DNA of 64,000 nucleotides from Sinorhizobium meliloti (GCF_035610345.1 NZ_CP141212.1:1493976-1557975), one strand, 5' to 3'. Positions 1 to 8,764 are shown, counted from the first letter of the stretch. Program-made: numbers and translations. The notes: generated from the sequence alone by a model not told the origin.

Positions 1-630
1 CGAACGATCGAGGAACAGCAGCCGCGCATGCGGGTGAAACTCGTCGAAAACGACCGCGACCGCGCCGTGCTCGTCGCCGACAAGCTCAACAGCACGGTGG
101 TCCTCCACGGCTCGGCCATGGACCAGCGGATCCTGGCGCAAGCGGATGTCCAGGAGGCGGATCTCGTCGTCGCGCTGACGAATAACGATCAGATCAACAT
201 CCTCGGAAGCATGCTTGCCAGGAGGCTGGGAGCGAAGTCGACCCTCGTGCTGATCAACGAACCCGCCTATCAGGACTTCGCCGGCGCCGCCGGTGTCGAT
301 GCCTATATCAATCCGCGCGCCGTCACCATCTCGCGTGTGCTGCAGCACGTGCGAAAAGGCCGCATCCGGTCGGTGTATGCAGTGCAGAACGGCATGGCCG
401 AGGTGATCGAGGCCGAGGCGCTCGAAACCTCTCCGCTGGTCGGCAAGGCGCTGCGCGAGCTCGAATTGCCGGAGGGTATCCGCATTGGCGCGCTCTATCG
501 CGACAAGGCCTATGTGCGCCCGGACGGCAACACGCGGATCAAGGCGAAGGACCGCGTGGTCCTCCTCGCGGCCGCCGAGACCGTCCGTGACGTCGAACAG
601 CTCTTCCGCGTCAGCATTCAATATTTCTGA
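1..630 (+). CDS. trkA: Trk potassium uptake protein TrkA, 3' part
   Basis: Peripheral NAD-binding subunit that gates Trk-type potassium channels at the inner membrane. The reading frame is open from base 1, so the N-terminal half lies outside the window. What remains is most of the second RCK (TrkA-N) domain, with conserved text such as VVLHGSAMDQ and DLVVALTNNDQINI, followed by a second TrkA-C domain from about 390 to the stop. The ATG at 28 is internal and not the true start. The gene is followed 11 bases later by dat, in the order I recall from S. meliloti, where trkA lies downstream of the ntr regulators. Confidence 0.93.
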   Translation, partial: RTIEEQQPRMRVKLVENDRDRAVLVADKLNSTVVLHGSAMDQRILAQADVQEADLVVALTNNDQINILGSMLARRLGAKSTLVLINEPAYQDFAGAAGVDAYINPRAVTISRVLQHVRKGRIRSVYAVQNGMAEVIEAEALETSPLVGKALRELELPEGIRIGALYRDKAYVRPDGNTRIKAKDRVVLLAAAETVRDVEQLFRVSIQYF

Positions 631-641
631 GGGCCTCAGCC

Positions 642-1505
642 ATGCCGAGAATCGCCTATGTCAACGGCACTTACGTCCAGCACGCCGAAGCCGCCATTCA
701 CGTCGAGGATCGCGGTTACCAGTTTGCCGACGGCGTCTACGAGGTCTGCGAGGTGCGCCACGGCTTCATCATCGACCTGACCCGGCACCTCGATCGCCTT
801 GGGCGATCCCTGGGCGAGCTCAGGATAGGCTGGCCGATGAGCCGTGCGGCGCTGATCCATGTCATCCGGGAGGTGCTGCGCCGAAACCGGGTCCGAAACG
901 GGCTCTTCTATCTGCAGGTGACCCGCGGCGTCGGGCGGCGGGATCATGTTTTCCCTGATGCGGACACGCCGCCGTCGATCGTCGTCACCGCCAAGCGCAC
1001 GGACCCCGGGGCGATCGCCCGGAAGAATGCCGAGGGCATATCTGCCATAACGGTGCCGGAGAACCGGTGGGACCGCGTCGACATCAAGAGCGTCGGCCTT
1101 CTCCCGAATGTGCTTGCCCGTCAGCGGGCGAAGGAAGCGGGCGCGCAGGAGGCGATCTTCGTCGACGTGGACGGCACGGTCAAAGAGGGGGCGGCGACGA
1201 ATGTATGGATCGTGGACCGTGAAGGGACGTTACGCACCCGCCCGGCGGAGAACGGCATTCTGCGCGGCGTGACCCGCACCACCCTGATGGACGTAGCCAA
1301 GCCGCTGGGCCTCAAGATCGAGGAAAAGGCCTTCTCCGTGGAAGAAATGCTCGCGGCGCGGGAGGTCTTCATCACCGCTGCTACCAGCATCTGCTTTCCC
1401 GTCGTTTCCGTGGACGGAAAGACGATCGGCAACGGTCATCCGGGAAGCATAGCACAGAATATTCGCGAGGCCTTTTTCGACATTGCGGAAAAGACGGTGA
1501 TTTGA
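642..1505 (+). CDS. dat: D-amino acid aminotransferase (class IV PLP enzyme)
   Basis: Transfers the amino group between D-alanine and 2-oxo acids, giving D-glutamate for peptidoglycan or allowing D-amino acid catabolism. The 287-residue length fits the fold-type IV aminotransferase family. The PLP lysine is K149 in the motif RVDIKSVGLLPN. A later KEGAATNVWIVD stretch and the ATSICFPVVSVDG stretch belong to the cofactor phosphate and substrate region. D-alanine aminotransferase is preferred over branched-chain aminotransferase because of length and N-terminal text (YVNGTYV, EDRGYQFADGVYEV). It lies 11 bases after trkA and about 100 bases before hfq. Confidence 0.9.
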   Translation: MPRIAYVNGTYVQHAEAAIHVEDRGYQFADGVYEVCEVRHGFIIDLTRHLDRLGRSLGELRIGWPMSRAALIHVIREVLRRNRVRNGLFYLQVTRGVGRRDHVFPDADTPPSIVVTAKRTDPGAIARKNAEGISAITVPENRWDRVDIKSVGLLPNVLARQRAKEAGAQEAIFVDVDGTVKEGAATNVWIVDREGTLRTRPAENGILRGVTRTTLMDVAKPLGLKIEEKAFSVEEMLAAREVFITAATSICFPVVSVDGKTIGNGHPGSIAQNIREAFFDIAEKTVI

Positions 1506-1605
1506 TACCAAACCCTGCGGAGGTGCCGGGATCGTACGTGACACCTTAAGAATTAACAAAATGCACCGGCGCAAGAACGCCGGCAAATAAGAAAGAAGCG
1601 GCGCG

Positions 1606-1848
1606 ATGGCGGAACGTTCTCAAAACTTGCAGGATCTCTTTCTCAACACGGTCCGCAAGCAAAAGATTTCTTTGACCATTTTCCTCATCAACGGCGTCAA
1701 GCTGACGGGTGTCGTAACATCGTTTGACAATTTCTGTGTGCTGTTGCGCCGCGACGGTCATTCTCAGCTCGTCTACAAGCACGCCATCTCGACGATCATG
1801 CCGGGCCAGCCGTTGCAGATGTTCGAGAATGAGGAAGCTGCCTCCTGA
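1606..1848 (+). CDS. hfq: RNA chaperone Hfq
   Basis: Hexameric Sm-like protein that pairs small RNAs with mRNAs and affects their stability. The 80-residue protein has the full Sm1 motif ([20 protein letters not shown]) and the Sm2 motif with YKHAISTI, the hallmark of bacterial Hfq. The acidic C-terminal tail of long gamma-proteobacterial forms is absent, as is usual in rhizobia. An AAGAAAG sequence upstream can serve as ribosome binding site. hflX begins six bases after the stop, so the pair is probably co-transcribed. Confidence 0.98.
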
Positions 1849-1854
1849 CGGGGT

Positions 1855-3252
1855 GTGAGGAACATTACCAAGCGTGATTCAAAATCGTCGTCGATCATTC
1901 CGGAGCTCGAGACGCTCCGTGATGACTCGCGTGCCGTCGTCGTCGTTCCGATCCTGAAAAAAACCGGGAAGGCGTCTGCCGACATCGTTGCGCAGCCCGC
2001 CACGCGTTCGGACGAAAGCCGGCTGGAGGAGGCGACGGGCCTGGCGCTCGCCATCGACCTCGACGTCGTTCACGGCATGATCGTTCCCGTCGCCCAGCCG
2101 AAACCGGGCACGCTGCTCGGCACCGGCAAGATCGAGGAGATCGGCCACGTTCTGAGCGAGAAGGATGCGGGGCTGGTGATCGTCGATCACCCGCTGACGC
2201 CCGTCCAGCAGCGCAATCTCGAGAAGGAATGGAACGCCAAGGTCATCGACCGCACCGGCCTCATTCTGGAGATCTTCGGCCGGCGCGCCTCCACCAGGGA
2301 GGGCACGCTGCAGGTCGATCTCGCACATCTCAATTATCAGAAGGGCCGCCTGGTCCGCAGCTGGACGCACCTCGAACGGCAGCGTGGCGGCGCGGGTTTC
2401 ATGGGCGGGCCCGGCGAAACGCAGATCGAGGCCGACCGCCGTCTGCTGCAGGACAGGATCGTCAAACTGGAGCGCGAGTTGGAGCAGGTGCGGCGCACGC
2501 GCCAGCTTCATCGGTCGAAGCGCAAGAAGGTGCCGCATCCGATCGTCGCGCTGGTAGGCTATACGAACGCGGGCAAATCGACGCTTTTCAATCGGATGAC
2601 CGGGGCCGGTGTGCTCGCCGAGGACATGCTCTTCGCCACACTGGATCCGACTCTGAGGCGGCTGAAACTGCCGCATGGGCGTATGGTCATCCTCTCCGAC
2701 ACCGTCGGCTTCATTTCCGATCTGCCGACGCATCTGGTCGCCGCCTTCCGGGCGACGCTGGAAGAGGTACTCGAGGCCGACCTGGTCCTGCATGTGCGCG
2801 ATCTGTCCGATCCGGATAATCAGGCGCAGGCAAGCGACGTGCTGCGTATCCTGGCCGATCTCGGCATTGACGAGAAGGAGGGGGCCGAGCGCATTGTCGA
2901 GGTTTGGAACAAGATCGACAAGGTCGAGCCGGAAGTGCGCGAAGCGCTGGTGAAGAAGGCCGCGAGCGCCGACAACACGGTCGCCGTTTCGGCCATGACC
3001 GGCGACGGTGTGGACGATCTTCTCGCTGAAATAGGCCGGCGTCTTTCGGGCGTCATGACCGAGTGCACCGTCGTTCTGGGTCTCGATCAGCTACAGTTGC
3101 TGCCTTGGGTTTACCAGCATGCGATCGTCGACGGCCGCGAAGATCTCGAAGATGGGCGCGTGAGCCTGGATCTCCGTCTGACGGAGGGAGAGGCCACCGA
3201 GCTCGAGAGACGGCTGGGCAACGGCCCGAAGGCCATCCAAGAGGATTGGTAG
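1855..3252 (+). CDS. hflX: GTPase HflX
   Basis: Ribosome-associated GTPase that splits or rescues stalled 70S ribosomes. An N-terminal HflX domain (PGTLLGTGKIEEI, then VIDRTGLILEIF) precedes a glycine-rich linker (GGAGFMGGPGETQIE) and a Ras-like G domain: G1 GYTNAGKST near residue 237, G3 DTVGF near 282 and G4 NKID near 352. The start is a GTG six bases after hfq; no ATG gives a better start without removing N-terminal sequence. 465 residues is usual for alphaproteobacteria. The hfq-hflX linkage is conserved widely. The RIME-like region begins just after the stop. Confidence 0.96.
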   Translation: MRNITKRDSKSSSIIPELETLRDDSRAVVVVPILKKTGKASADIVAQPATRSDESRLEEATGLALAIDLDVVHGMIVPVAQPKPGTLLGTGKIEEIGHVLSEKDAGLVIVDHPLTPVQQRNLEKEWNAKVIDRTGLILEIFGRRASTREGTLQVDLAHLNYQKGRLVRSWTHLERQRGGAGFMGGPGETQIEADRRLLQDRIVKLERELEQVRRTRQLHRSKRKKVPHPIVALVGYTNAGKSTLFNRMTGAGVLAEDMLFATLDPTLRRLKLPHGRMVILSDTVGFISDLPTHLVAAFRATLEEVLEADLVLHVRDLSDPDNQAQASDVLRILADLGIDEKEGAERIVEVWNKIDKVEPEVREALVKKAASADNTVAVSAMTGDGVDDLLAEIGRRLSGVMTECTVVLGLDQLQLLPWVYQHAIVDGREDLEDGRVSLDLRLTEGEATELERRLGNGPKAIQEDW

Positions 3253-3313
3253 CATCCTGGCGTGTTGCGCCATTCCCTAATTTCCCGCACAGCCATGAGA
3301 AGTTTTCCGAGGG

Positions 3314-3398
3314 CAGCGCCGCGTCTGCGGCGCGAAAGAGTCTTTCCAGTCCAATGACTTGGCCTGACTGGATTCCTGTGACAAGCACAGGAATGAGG
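3314..3398 (+). repeat. RIME-like palindromic repeat, left end missing
   Basis: A partial copy of the rhizobial mosaic element. It holds an internal hairpin (GCGCCGC, 3316-3322, pairing with 3327-3333) and an outer hairpin with 9-bp arms (ATTCCTGTG 3372-3380, CACAGGAAT 3386-3394). The other outer hairpin of the full 116-bp unit seen at 56555 is missing here. The RIME name rests on recalled family features, not on a search. Confidence 0.8.
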
Positions 3399-3416
3399 GC
3401 CGGGGAGGTTTGGGCG

Positions 3417-3490
3417 CTACAACTTCTGCTTGCGAATATGCGAGGGGATGGTCGACCTGTCCCGCAATGAAGCGCGCCGAGGGACCGCAC
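3417..3490. repeat. Inter-RIME spacer repeat, copy 1
   Basis: This stretch between the two RIME-like units at this locus (CTACAACTT, then GAATATGCGAGGG, ACCTGT, CGCAATGAA, GCGCGCCGAGGG) is matched on the opposite strand at 56687-56763, also between two RIME-like units. The spacer therefore seems to be part of a larger repeated module rather than unique DNA. Confidence 0.7.
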
Positions 3491-3497
3491 CCTCTCC

Positions 3498-3582
3498 ACC
3501 TCATCCCTGTGCTCGTCACAGGGATCCAGCAGCGCCGCGTCTGCGGCGCGGAAGAGTCTTTCCAGCTGGATTCCTGTGACAG
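3498..3582 (-). repeat. RIME-like palindromic repeat, right end truncated
   Basis: A second partial unit, in the orientation opposite to the unit at 3314. It starts with an outer hairpin (ATCCCTGTG and CACAGGGAT arms), continues through the internal GCGCCGC/GCGGCGC hairpin and the conserved AAGAGTCTTTCCAG stretch, and breaks off after a partial CTGGATTCCTGTGAC end. The whole gap 3253-3627 holds only these units and the spacer; no gene was seen. Confidence 0.75.
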
Positions 3583-3627
3583 GCAGATACAAGGAACAGC
3601 AATGACGCAGCGGGTAACGCCGCAAGC

Positions 3628-4461
3628 CTAGGTCAGCTGCCTTTCGATAGCCTTCGCCGCCTGCCAGAGTTCTTCCATGCGCTCCAGCGATGCCGCGTCG
3701 AGCGTTTCGCCTCCGGCTTCCAGTTCCTTTTCGATGTGTCCGAAACGGCGCCGGAACTTGGTATTGGTGCCGCGCAGCGCCATTTCCGGATCGGTGCCGA
3801 CATGGCGGCCGATATTGACGAGCGCGAAGATCAGGTCGCCGAGCTCGTCCGCGACCTTCCCCCGGTCACCGTCCTTCAGTGCCTGCCGCAGCTCGCCGAT
3901 TTCCTCCTCGACCTTGTCGAGGATCGGCTCAGGCTCGGACCAGTCGAAGCCGACCTTTGCCGCCCGTTCCTGCAGCTTCAGGGCCTCGACCAACGCCGGA
4001 AAGCTGCGCTGGATCGAGCCGAGATGGCCGGCATGCTCCTCTTGCGACACGCCGCGCTGCAGGCGCCGTTGTCGCCGGTCGGCTTTCTCGGCCTGCTTGA
4101 TCTCGTCCCATTGCAGCTTCACCGCCTCGGCGGTGTCGGCGTCGGAGCGGGCGAAAACATGCGGATGGCGGCGGATCATCTTCCGCGTGATGGCTTCGAC
4201 GACGTCGCCGAAGGAAAACGCGCCGGCTTCCTCGGCCATGCGTGCGTGAAACACCACCTGCAGCAAAAGGTCCCCGAGTTCGTCGCACAGGTCGTCCATA
4301 TCATGACGCTCGATCGCGTCTGCGACCTCGTAGGCCTCTTCGATCGTGTAAGGCCGGATCGTATCGAACGTCTGCACGACGTCCCAGGGGCAGCCTGTCT
4401 CCGGGTCGCGGAGCGCGGCCATGATGTCGAGCAGGCGTTGAATGTCGCGGGAGGCTTCCAT
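3628..4461 (-). CDS. mazG: Nucleoside triphosphate pyrophosphohydrolase MazG
   Basis: Hydrolyses NTPs and dNTPs to the monophosphate and pyrophosphate, cleaning nucleotide pools and in some species lowering ppGpp. The 277-residue protein has two MazG domains. In the first, the metal-binding acidic residues are EEAYE (41-45) and DELGD (60-64); in the second, EEEIGE and DELGD. The N-terminal GCPWD stretch is typical of the family. It starts three bases after the deaminase gene stop, so the two form an operon. Confidence 0.95.
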   Translation of the reverse strand: MEASRDIQRLLDIMAALRDPETGCPWDVVQTFDTIRPYTIEEAYEVADAIERHDMDDLCDELGDLLLQVVFHARMAEEAGAFSFGDVVEAITRKMIRRHPHVFARSDADTAEAVKLQWDEIKQAEKADRRQRRLQRGVSQEEHAGHLGSIQRSFPALVEALKLQERAAKVGFDWSEPEPILDKVEEEIGELRQALKDGDRGKVADELGDLIFALVNIGRHVGTDPEMALRGTNTKFRRRFGHIEKELEAGGETLDAASLERMEELWQAAKAIERQLT

Positions 4462-4464
4462 GGC

Positions 4465-5052
4465 TCAGTTCAGCGGTATGGCGTTGGTGTCTTTGCTCGC
4501 CTGATAAGTATCGGACAGACGATCGTAGCGTGCCCGGATGCGGGCGTCCTGGCCGGTGAGCCGCTGCCGCGTTTCGGGATCGGTCTCCTGCATCAGTGTC
4601 GCGATGGACGCCGATTTCCAGAATGCATTCTGCCGGGCGTAGCCGCCCGGTTCGAGGCGGAAGACCTCCTTCAGGATTTTCAGGTCATGCGGGATAGCGA
4701 AGCTGTCGCGCGAATCCTCGTGGCTGAAGAAGTAGTAGAAGTTATCGAAACCTGCCCAGGTGATCGCCGAGAGACACATGGAGCAGGGCTCATGCGTCGA
4801 CAGGAAGATCAGCTCGCGGGTGTCCGGCGTCTCGGCCATCTCGTAGAAGCGCTTGAGCGTGTGCACCTCGCCATGCCACAGCGGATTCTCGGTCTCGTTA
4901 TTGGTTTCGGCCAGTACCAGCGACAGATCGGACTTGCGCAGGATAGCGGCGCCGAACACCTTGTTGCCGTCGGCTACGCCCTTCTCGGTGAGCGGCAGTA
5001 TGTCCTCTTCGATGACGGTCAGCAGGCGCTCTGCCAGTTGGGTTTGTTTCAT
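4465..5052 (-). CDS. Cytidine/deoxycytidylate deaminase-fold protein
   Basis: Zinc-dependent deaminase family; the substrate cannot be read from the sequence. The zinc site is HGE (in NPLWHGEVHT) plus PCSMC (in THEPCSMCLSA), the H-x-E and PCxxC pattern. The 195-residue protein has a longer C-terminal region than guanine deaminases or TadA. I chose ATG at 5052, with CAGGAG eight bases upstream, over an upstream ATG at 5079 with no ribosome binding site. It is the first gene of an operon with mazG, so a nucleotide or base substrate is plausible but is inference. Confidence 0.85.
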   Translation of the reverse strand: MKQTQLAERLLTVIEEDILPLTEKGVADGNKVFGAAILRKSDLSLVLAETNNETENPLWHGEVHTLKRFYEMAETPDTRELIFLSTHEPCSMCLSAITWAGFDNFYYFFSHEDSRDSFAIPHDLKILKEVFRLEPGGYARQNAFWKSASIATLMQETDPETRQRLTGQDARIRARYDRLSDTYQASKDTNAIPLN

Positions 5053-5111
5053 GTCTCGGTCTCCTGCTTGAGCCGGCATTTAACGGAGGTCGACCGATCG
5101 GCGCAATGGCC

Positions 5112-5127
5112 GAACCACCGGTGGTTC
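5112..5127. promoter_or_regulatory. Perfect 16-bp palindrome, candidate operator
   Basis: GAACCACC (5112-5119) is followed directly by its reverse complement GGTGGTTC (5120-5127). It lies 60 bases upstream of the deaminase start and about 147 bases upstream of cysG in a divergent promoter gap. The shape fits a homodimeric repressor or activator site. The regulator is unknown. Confidence 0.5.
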
Positions 5128-5273
5128 AGGGCTCCGGAGATATTTGCTCAAAAAGATCGGCTGTCGAGCAAAACAATACGTGACCGGAAAAGCATTGAAA
5201 TTTCTGTTCCTTCAATTATTGCGGCCTATAGGGGATATTCGCCGCAGCCTGCAAAAGGAGCCGTCCCCTCGTC

Positions 5274-6731
5274 ATGTCGCAGAAATTGTCCGTCTTTCCG
5301 GCATTCTTTCGCGTCGCGCAGAAAAGCGTGGCGGTGTTCGGCAATGGGGACGAGGCCTTCGCCAAGGTGCGGTTGCTGCTGAACACCGAGGCGCGCATCG
5401 TCGCCTATGCGGATCGGCCGGAACCGGCATTCGAAGCTTTTCTGGATGCCAACAATATCGAGACCGTGCGCGAACCCTTTGGGGCTCATCAGGTCGAAGG
5501 CGCCGTCCTCGTCTTTGCCGCGACCGGAGATGCGGCGCTTGACCGCGTTGTCGTGACTGCGGCCCGCGAGCGGAAAATCCCCGCAAATGCCGTGGATCAG
5601 CCGGACTATTGCGATTTCCTGACGCCGGCACTCGTCAACCGGGCGCCCGTCGCAGTTGCGATCGGCACAGGAGGGGCAGGGCCGGTTCTGGCTCAGATGA
5701 TCCGCGCGCAGATCGATCAATTGCTGTCGCCGTCGCTGGGTATCGTTGCCTCTCTGGCAGCCAACTATCGCGACGCCGTCGACCGCCTCGTGCCGCGCGG
5801 AGCCGCGCGGCGTGTTTTCTGGCGGCGCTTCTTCTCGGGCCCCGTGGCGGATCACGTCGCGGTCGGCGATCTTGCATCCGCACGCCGGGAAGCCTCGAAG
5901 TTTCTGGATGCCGCGGGCGGCGTGGCCGGCCATGTGTGGCTGGTCGGGGCCGGCCCGGGCGCCGAAGACCTGCTGACGCTCCGGGCGCAGCGCGTGATGA
6001 TGGAAGCGGACGCCATCGTCTATGATGCGCTGGTGCCGCAAGCGATCGTCGACATGGGCCGCCGCGACGCCGAGCGGCTTTCGGTCGGCAAGCGCAAGGG
6101 CTGCCATACCAAGTCGCAGGACGAGATCAATCAGTTGCTGGTGAAGCTTGCCGGCGAAGGCAAGCGCGTCGTCCGGCTGAAATCCGGCGACCCTCTGGTC
6201 TACGGCCGGGCAGGCGAGGAAATGGCGGCGCTGCGTGAGGCCGGCATCAGCTACGAGGTGGTGCCGGGGATCACATCGGCCTTTGCCGCGGCCGCCGATT
6301 TCGAGCTGCCGCTGACGCTGCGCGGCGTGGCGTCGTCGCTGGTCTTCACGACGGGCCACGATTTGACAGGCAGCGTTCTTCCCGATTGGGCGCGACTGGC
6401 CGTTTCCGGCGCGACGATTGCGGTCTATATGGGCCGTACCGTTGCGGCTTCCGTCGCCTCGCGGCTCATGCAGGCCGGTCTGCCGCAGGACACGACCGTC
6501 GCTGTCATCGAGAATGCGAGCCGTGCCGAGCGCCGTCTCCTGCACGGTACGCTCCGCGATCTGCCGGACCTCGAGGCCCGCACGGAACTGGACGGGCCGG
6601 TCATGGTGATCATCGGCGAAGCGGTCGCGGGCGCGAATTTCGAACGCTCCGAGCCGCTTACGGCCGGCCGCATCAAGTATAGCGGCGCCGGCAAAGTTTC
6701 AGCGAAACGCACCGAACAGATTTGGAATTGA
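5274..6731 (+). CDS. cysG: Siroheme synthase CysG (fused)
   Basis: Makes siroheme, the cofactor of sulfite reductase, from uroporphyrinogen III. Residues 1 to about 205 form the precorrin-2 dehydrogenase/ferrochelatase part with an NAD site (AVFGNGDEAFAKVRLLL). From about residue 220 the uroporphyrinogen III C-methyltransferase part begins (VWLVGAGPGAEDLLTLRA), with RLKSGDPLVYGRAGEE and a later YMGR motif. At 485 residues this is the trifunctional form. It heads the cluster cysG-DUF2849-cysI-DUF934, so cofactor synthesis and apoenzyme are produced together. Confidence 0.96.
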   Translation: MSQKLSVFPAFFRVAQKSVAVFGNGDEAFAKVRLLLNTEARIVAYADRPEPAFEAFLDANNIETVREPFGAHQVEGAVLVFAATGDAALDRVVVTAARERKIPANAVDQPDYCDFLTPALVNRAPVAVAIGTGGAGPVLAQMIRAQIDQLLSPSLGIVASLAANYRDAVDRLVPRGAARRVFWRRFFSGPVADHVAVGDLASARREASKFLDAAGGVAGHVWLVGAGPGAEDLLTLRAQRVMMEADAIVYDALVPQAIVDMGRRDAERLSVGKRKGCHTKSQDEINQLLVKLAGEGKRVVRLKSGDPLVYGRAGEEMAALREAGISYEVVPGITSAFAAAADFELPLTLRGVASSLVFTTGHDLTGSVLPDWARLAVSGATIAVYMGRTVAASVASRLMQAGLPQDTTVAVIENASRAERRLLHGTLRDLPDLEARTELDGPVMVIIGEAVAGANFERSEPLTAGRIKYSGAGKVSAKRTEQIWN

Positions 6732-6741
6732 GGACGACGCG

Positions 6742-7059
6742 ATGGTGGAAAAGGTTCTGACGGCAAACCGTCTGGCGGATGGGATTTCCGTCTGGCTCGA
6801 CGCTTCCGGCAACTGGGTGGAGTCGTTGCAGGATGCCTTCGTCGCTCGCCACGCGGAGGCCGTCGCGGCCCTGGAGGCGACCGGAAAGCGCTCGTTCGAC
6901 GAGAATAAAGTGGTAGACGTCAACGTTGTCGACGTCGAGGAAGTCGACGGTACGCTGCGGCCGTTGCGCATGCGTGAGCGGATCCGCGCCGAAGGGCCGT
7001 CGATCCCCTACGCTCCCGGATATAGCGGGCTTGCGGGCCCAAAAAATGTTGCTGCCTGA
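6742..7059 (+). CDS. DUF2849 family protein
   Basis: A 105-residue soluble protein with no signal peptide or membrane segment. It begins with a stretch often seen in this family (LTANRLADGISVWLDASGNW), ends with IRAEGPSIPYAPGYSG, and has no cysteine pattern for a metal centre. Its function is not known to me. It lies 10 bases after cysG and 14 bases before cysI, and I recall this position between them as conserved in rhizobia. A role in siroheme transfer or sulfite reductase maturation is inference from position only. Confidence 0.85.
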   Translation: MVEKVLTANRLADGISVWLDASGNWVESLQDAFVARHAEAVAALEATGKRSFDENKVVDVNVVDVEEVDGTLRPLRMRERIRAEGPSIPYAPGYSGLAGPKNVAA

Positions 7060-7073
7060 GGACCTGAGAAGCC

Positions 7074-8747
7074 ATGTATCGTTACGACGAATTCGACCAC
7101 GCCTTCGTTTCCGCACGCGTCGAGCAGTTCCGCGACCAGGTCCAGCGGCGGCTCTCCGGTGAACTTGCGGAGGATGCGTTCAAGCCGCTGCGCCTGATGA
7201 ACGGCGTGTATCTGCAGCTCCATGCCTATATGCTCCGCGTCGCCATCCCCTATGGTACGCTCTCGAGCCGGCAGATGCGGATGCTCGCCAATATCGCCCG
7301 CAAATATGACCGCGGCTACGGACATTTCACCACCCGCCAGAACATCCAGTACAATTGGCCGCGCCTTTCCGACACGCCTGATATCCTCCAGGAGCTGGCG
7401 AGCGTGGAGATGCACGCGCTGCAGACCTCCGGCAACTGCATTCGCAATGTGACGGCGGACCATTTCGCCGGTGCCGCGGCTGACGAAGTCGCCGATCCGC
7501 GCCCCTATGCCGAAATCCTCAGGCAATGGTCGAGCGTCCATCCGGAGTTCTCGTTCCTGCCGCGCAAGTTCAAGATCGCGGTAACCGGCGCCGAGCGCGA
7601 CCGCGCCGCCATTCAGGTGCATGACATCGGCCTGCACCTGAAGAAGGACGAGAATGGCAAGCTCGGCTTTGCCGTCTATGTGGGCGGCGGGCAGGGCCGC
7701 ACGCCGCTGATCGCCAAGAAAATCCGCGACTTCCTGCCGGAAGAAGATCTGCTTTCCTACACGACCGCGATCATGCGCGTTTACAACCTTCATGGTCGCC
7801 GCGACAACAAGTACAAGGCGCGCATCAAGATCCTTGTTCATGAAACCGGTGCCGAGGAACTGGCCCGTCAGGTGGAGGTCGAATTCGCCAATCTGAAGGA
7901 CACGGAACTGAAGCTGCCGGATGCGGATATTCAGGCAATTGCTGCTTATTTTGCGCCGGCGATGCTGCCGAATCGGCCCGAGGGCTGGGGCAGTCTCGCC
8001 CGCTGGAAGAAGGCCGATCCGGAATTTGCCCGCTGGGTGCACCAGAACGTTCAGCCGCACAAGCATCCCGATTACGGCATGGTAACGATCTCGCTGAAGC
8101 CGATCGGCGGCATTCCGGGCGACGCGAGCCACGAACAGATGGATGCGGTCGCCGATATCGCCGAGGAATATGCCTTCGACGAGATACGCGTCAGCCACGA
8201 GCAGAACCTGATCCTGCCGCATGTGGCGCTGGCGGACCTCGAGCCGGTCTATCGCGCCCTGGTCGCCGCCGGCCTCGCCACCGCCAATGCGGGGCTGATC
8301 ACCGACATCATTGCCTGTCCGGGGCTCGACTACTGTGCGCTTGCCAATGCACGCTCGATTCCGGTCGCGCAGGAGATTTCGAACCGTTTCGGCTCGCCCG
8401 AGCGGCAGGCCGAAATCGGCGAGCTCAAGATCAAGATCTCCGGCTGCATCAATGCCTGCGGGCATCATCACGTCGGCCATATCGGTCTTCTGGGCGTCGA
8501 GAAGAAGGGCGCGGAGCTCTATCAGATCACGCTCGGCGGCTCCGGTGACGAACATACATCGATCGGCGAGATCATCGGCCGCGGCTTCGAGCCGGAAAGA
8601 GTGACCGACGCGGTGGAGACGATCGTCGACACCTATCTCGGCTTGCGCCGAGACAAGTCCGAGACCTTCCTCGAAGCCTATCGCCGGGTGGGGCCGCAGC
8701 CTTTCAAGGACGCGCTCTATGGCGGCGGTGCTCAGGCGGCGGCGTGA
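7074..8747 (+). CDS. cysI: Sulfite/nitrite reductase hemoprotein
   Basis: Reduces sulfite to sulfide by six electrons with siroheme and a [4Fe-4S] cluster. The two nitrite/sulfite reductase half-domains are present. The cluster and siroheme ligands are C415-x5-C421 (CPGLDYC) and C458-x3-C462 (CINAC). Siroheme-contact text includes GHFTTRQNIQYNW. The 557-residue single chain matches the ferredoxin-type enzyme rather than the E. coli CysJ/CysI flavoprotein pair; no cysJ is present and an fpr gene lies downstream. A nitrite reductase role is less likely given cysG/DUF934 context. Confidence 0.93.
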   Translation: MYRYDEFDHAFVSARVEQFRDQVQRRLSGELAEDAFKPLRLMNGVYLQLHAYMLRVAIPYGTLSSRQMRMLANIARKYDRGYGHFTTRQNIQYNWPRLSDTPDILQELASVEMHALQTSGNCIRNVTADHFAGAAADEVADPRPYAEILRQWSSVHPEFSFLPRKFKIAVTGAERDRAAIQVHDIGLHLKKDENGKLGFAVYVGGGQGRTPLIAKKIRDFLPEEDLLSYTTAIMRVYNLHGRRDNKYKARIKILVHETGAEELARQVEVEFANLKDTELKLPDADIQAIAAYFAPAMLPNRPEGWGSLARWKKADPEFARWVHQNVQPHKHPDYGMVTISLKPIGGIPGDASHEQMDAVADIAEEYAFDEIRVSHEQNLILPHVALADLEPVYRALVAAGLATANAGLITDIIACPGLDYCALANARSIPVAQEISNRFGSPERQAEIGELKIKISGCINACGHHHVGHIGLLGVEKKGAELYQITLGGSGDEHTSIGEIIGRGFEPERVTDAVETIVDTYLGLRRDKSETFLEAYRRVGPQPFKDALYGGGAQAAA

Positions 8748-8764
8748 TCAAAGGACAGCATAAG

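Noticed and set aside
3277-3631. Small frames in the 3.3-3.6 kb gap
   Set aside because: They read through RIME-like hairpins in several frames and resemble only the equivalent frames at 56.5 kb.
3736-5382. A 548-codon plus-strand frame across mazG and the deaminase gene
   Set aside because: It lies opposite two clear genes with intact motifs and has no family similarity. High GC antisense frames of this length are expected.
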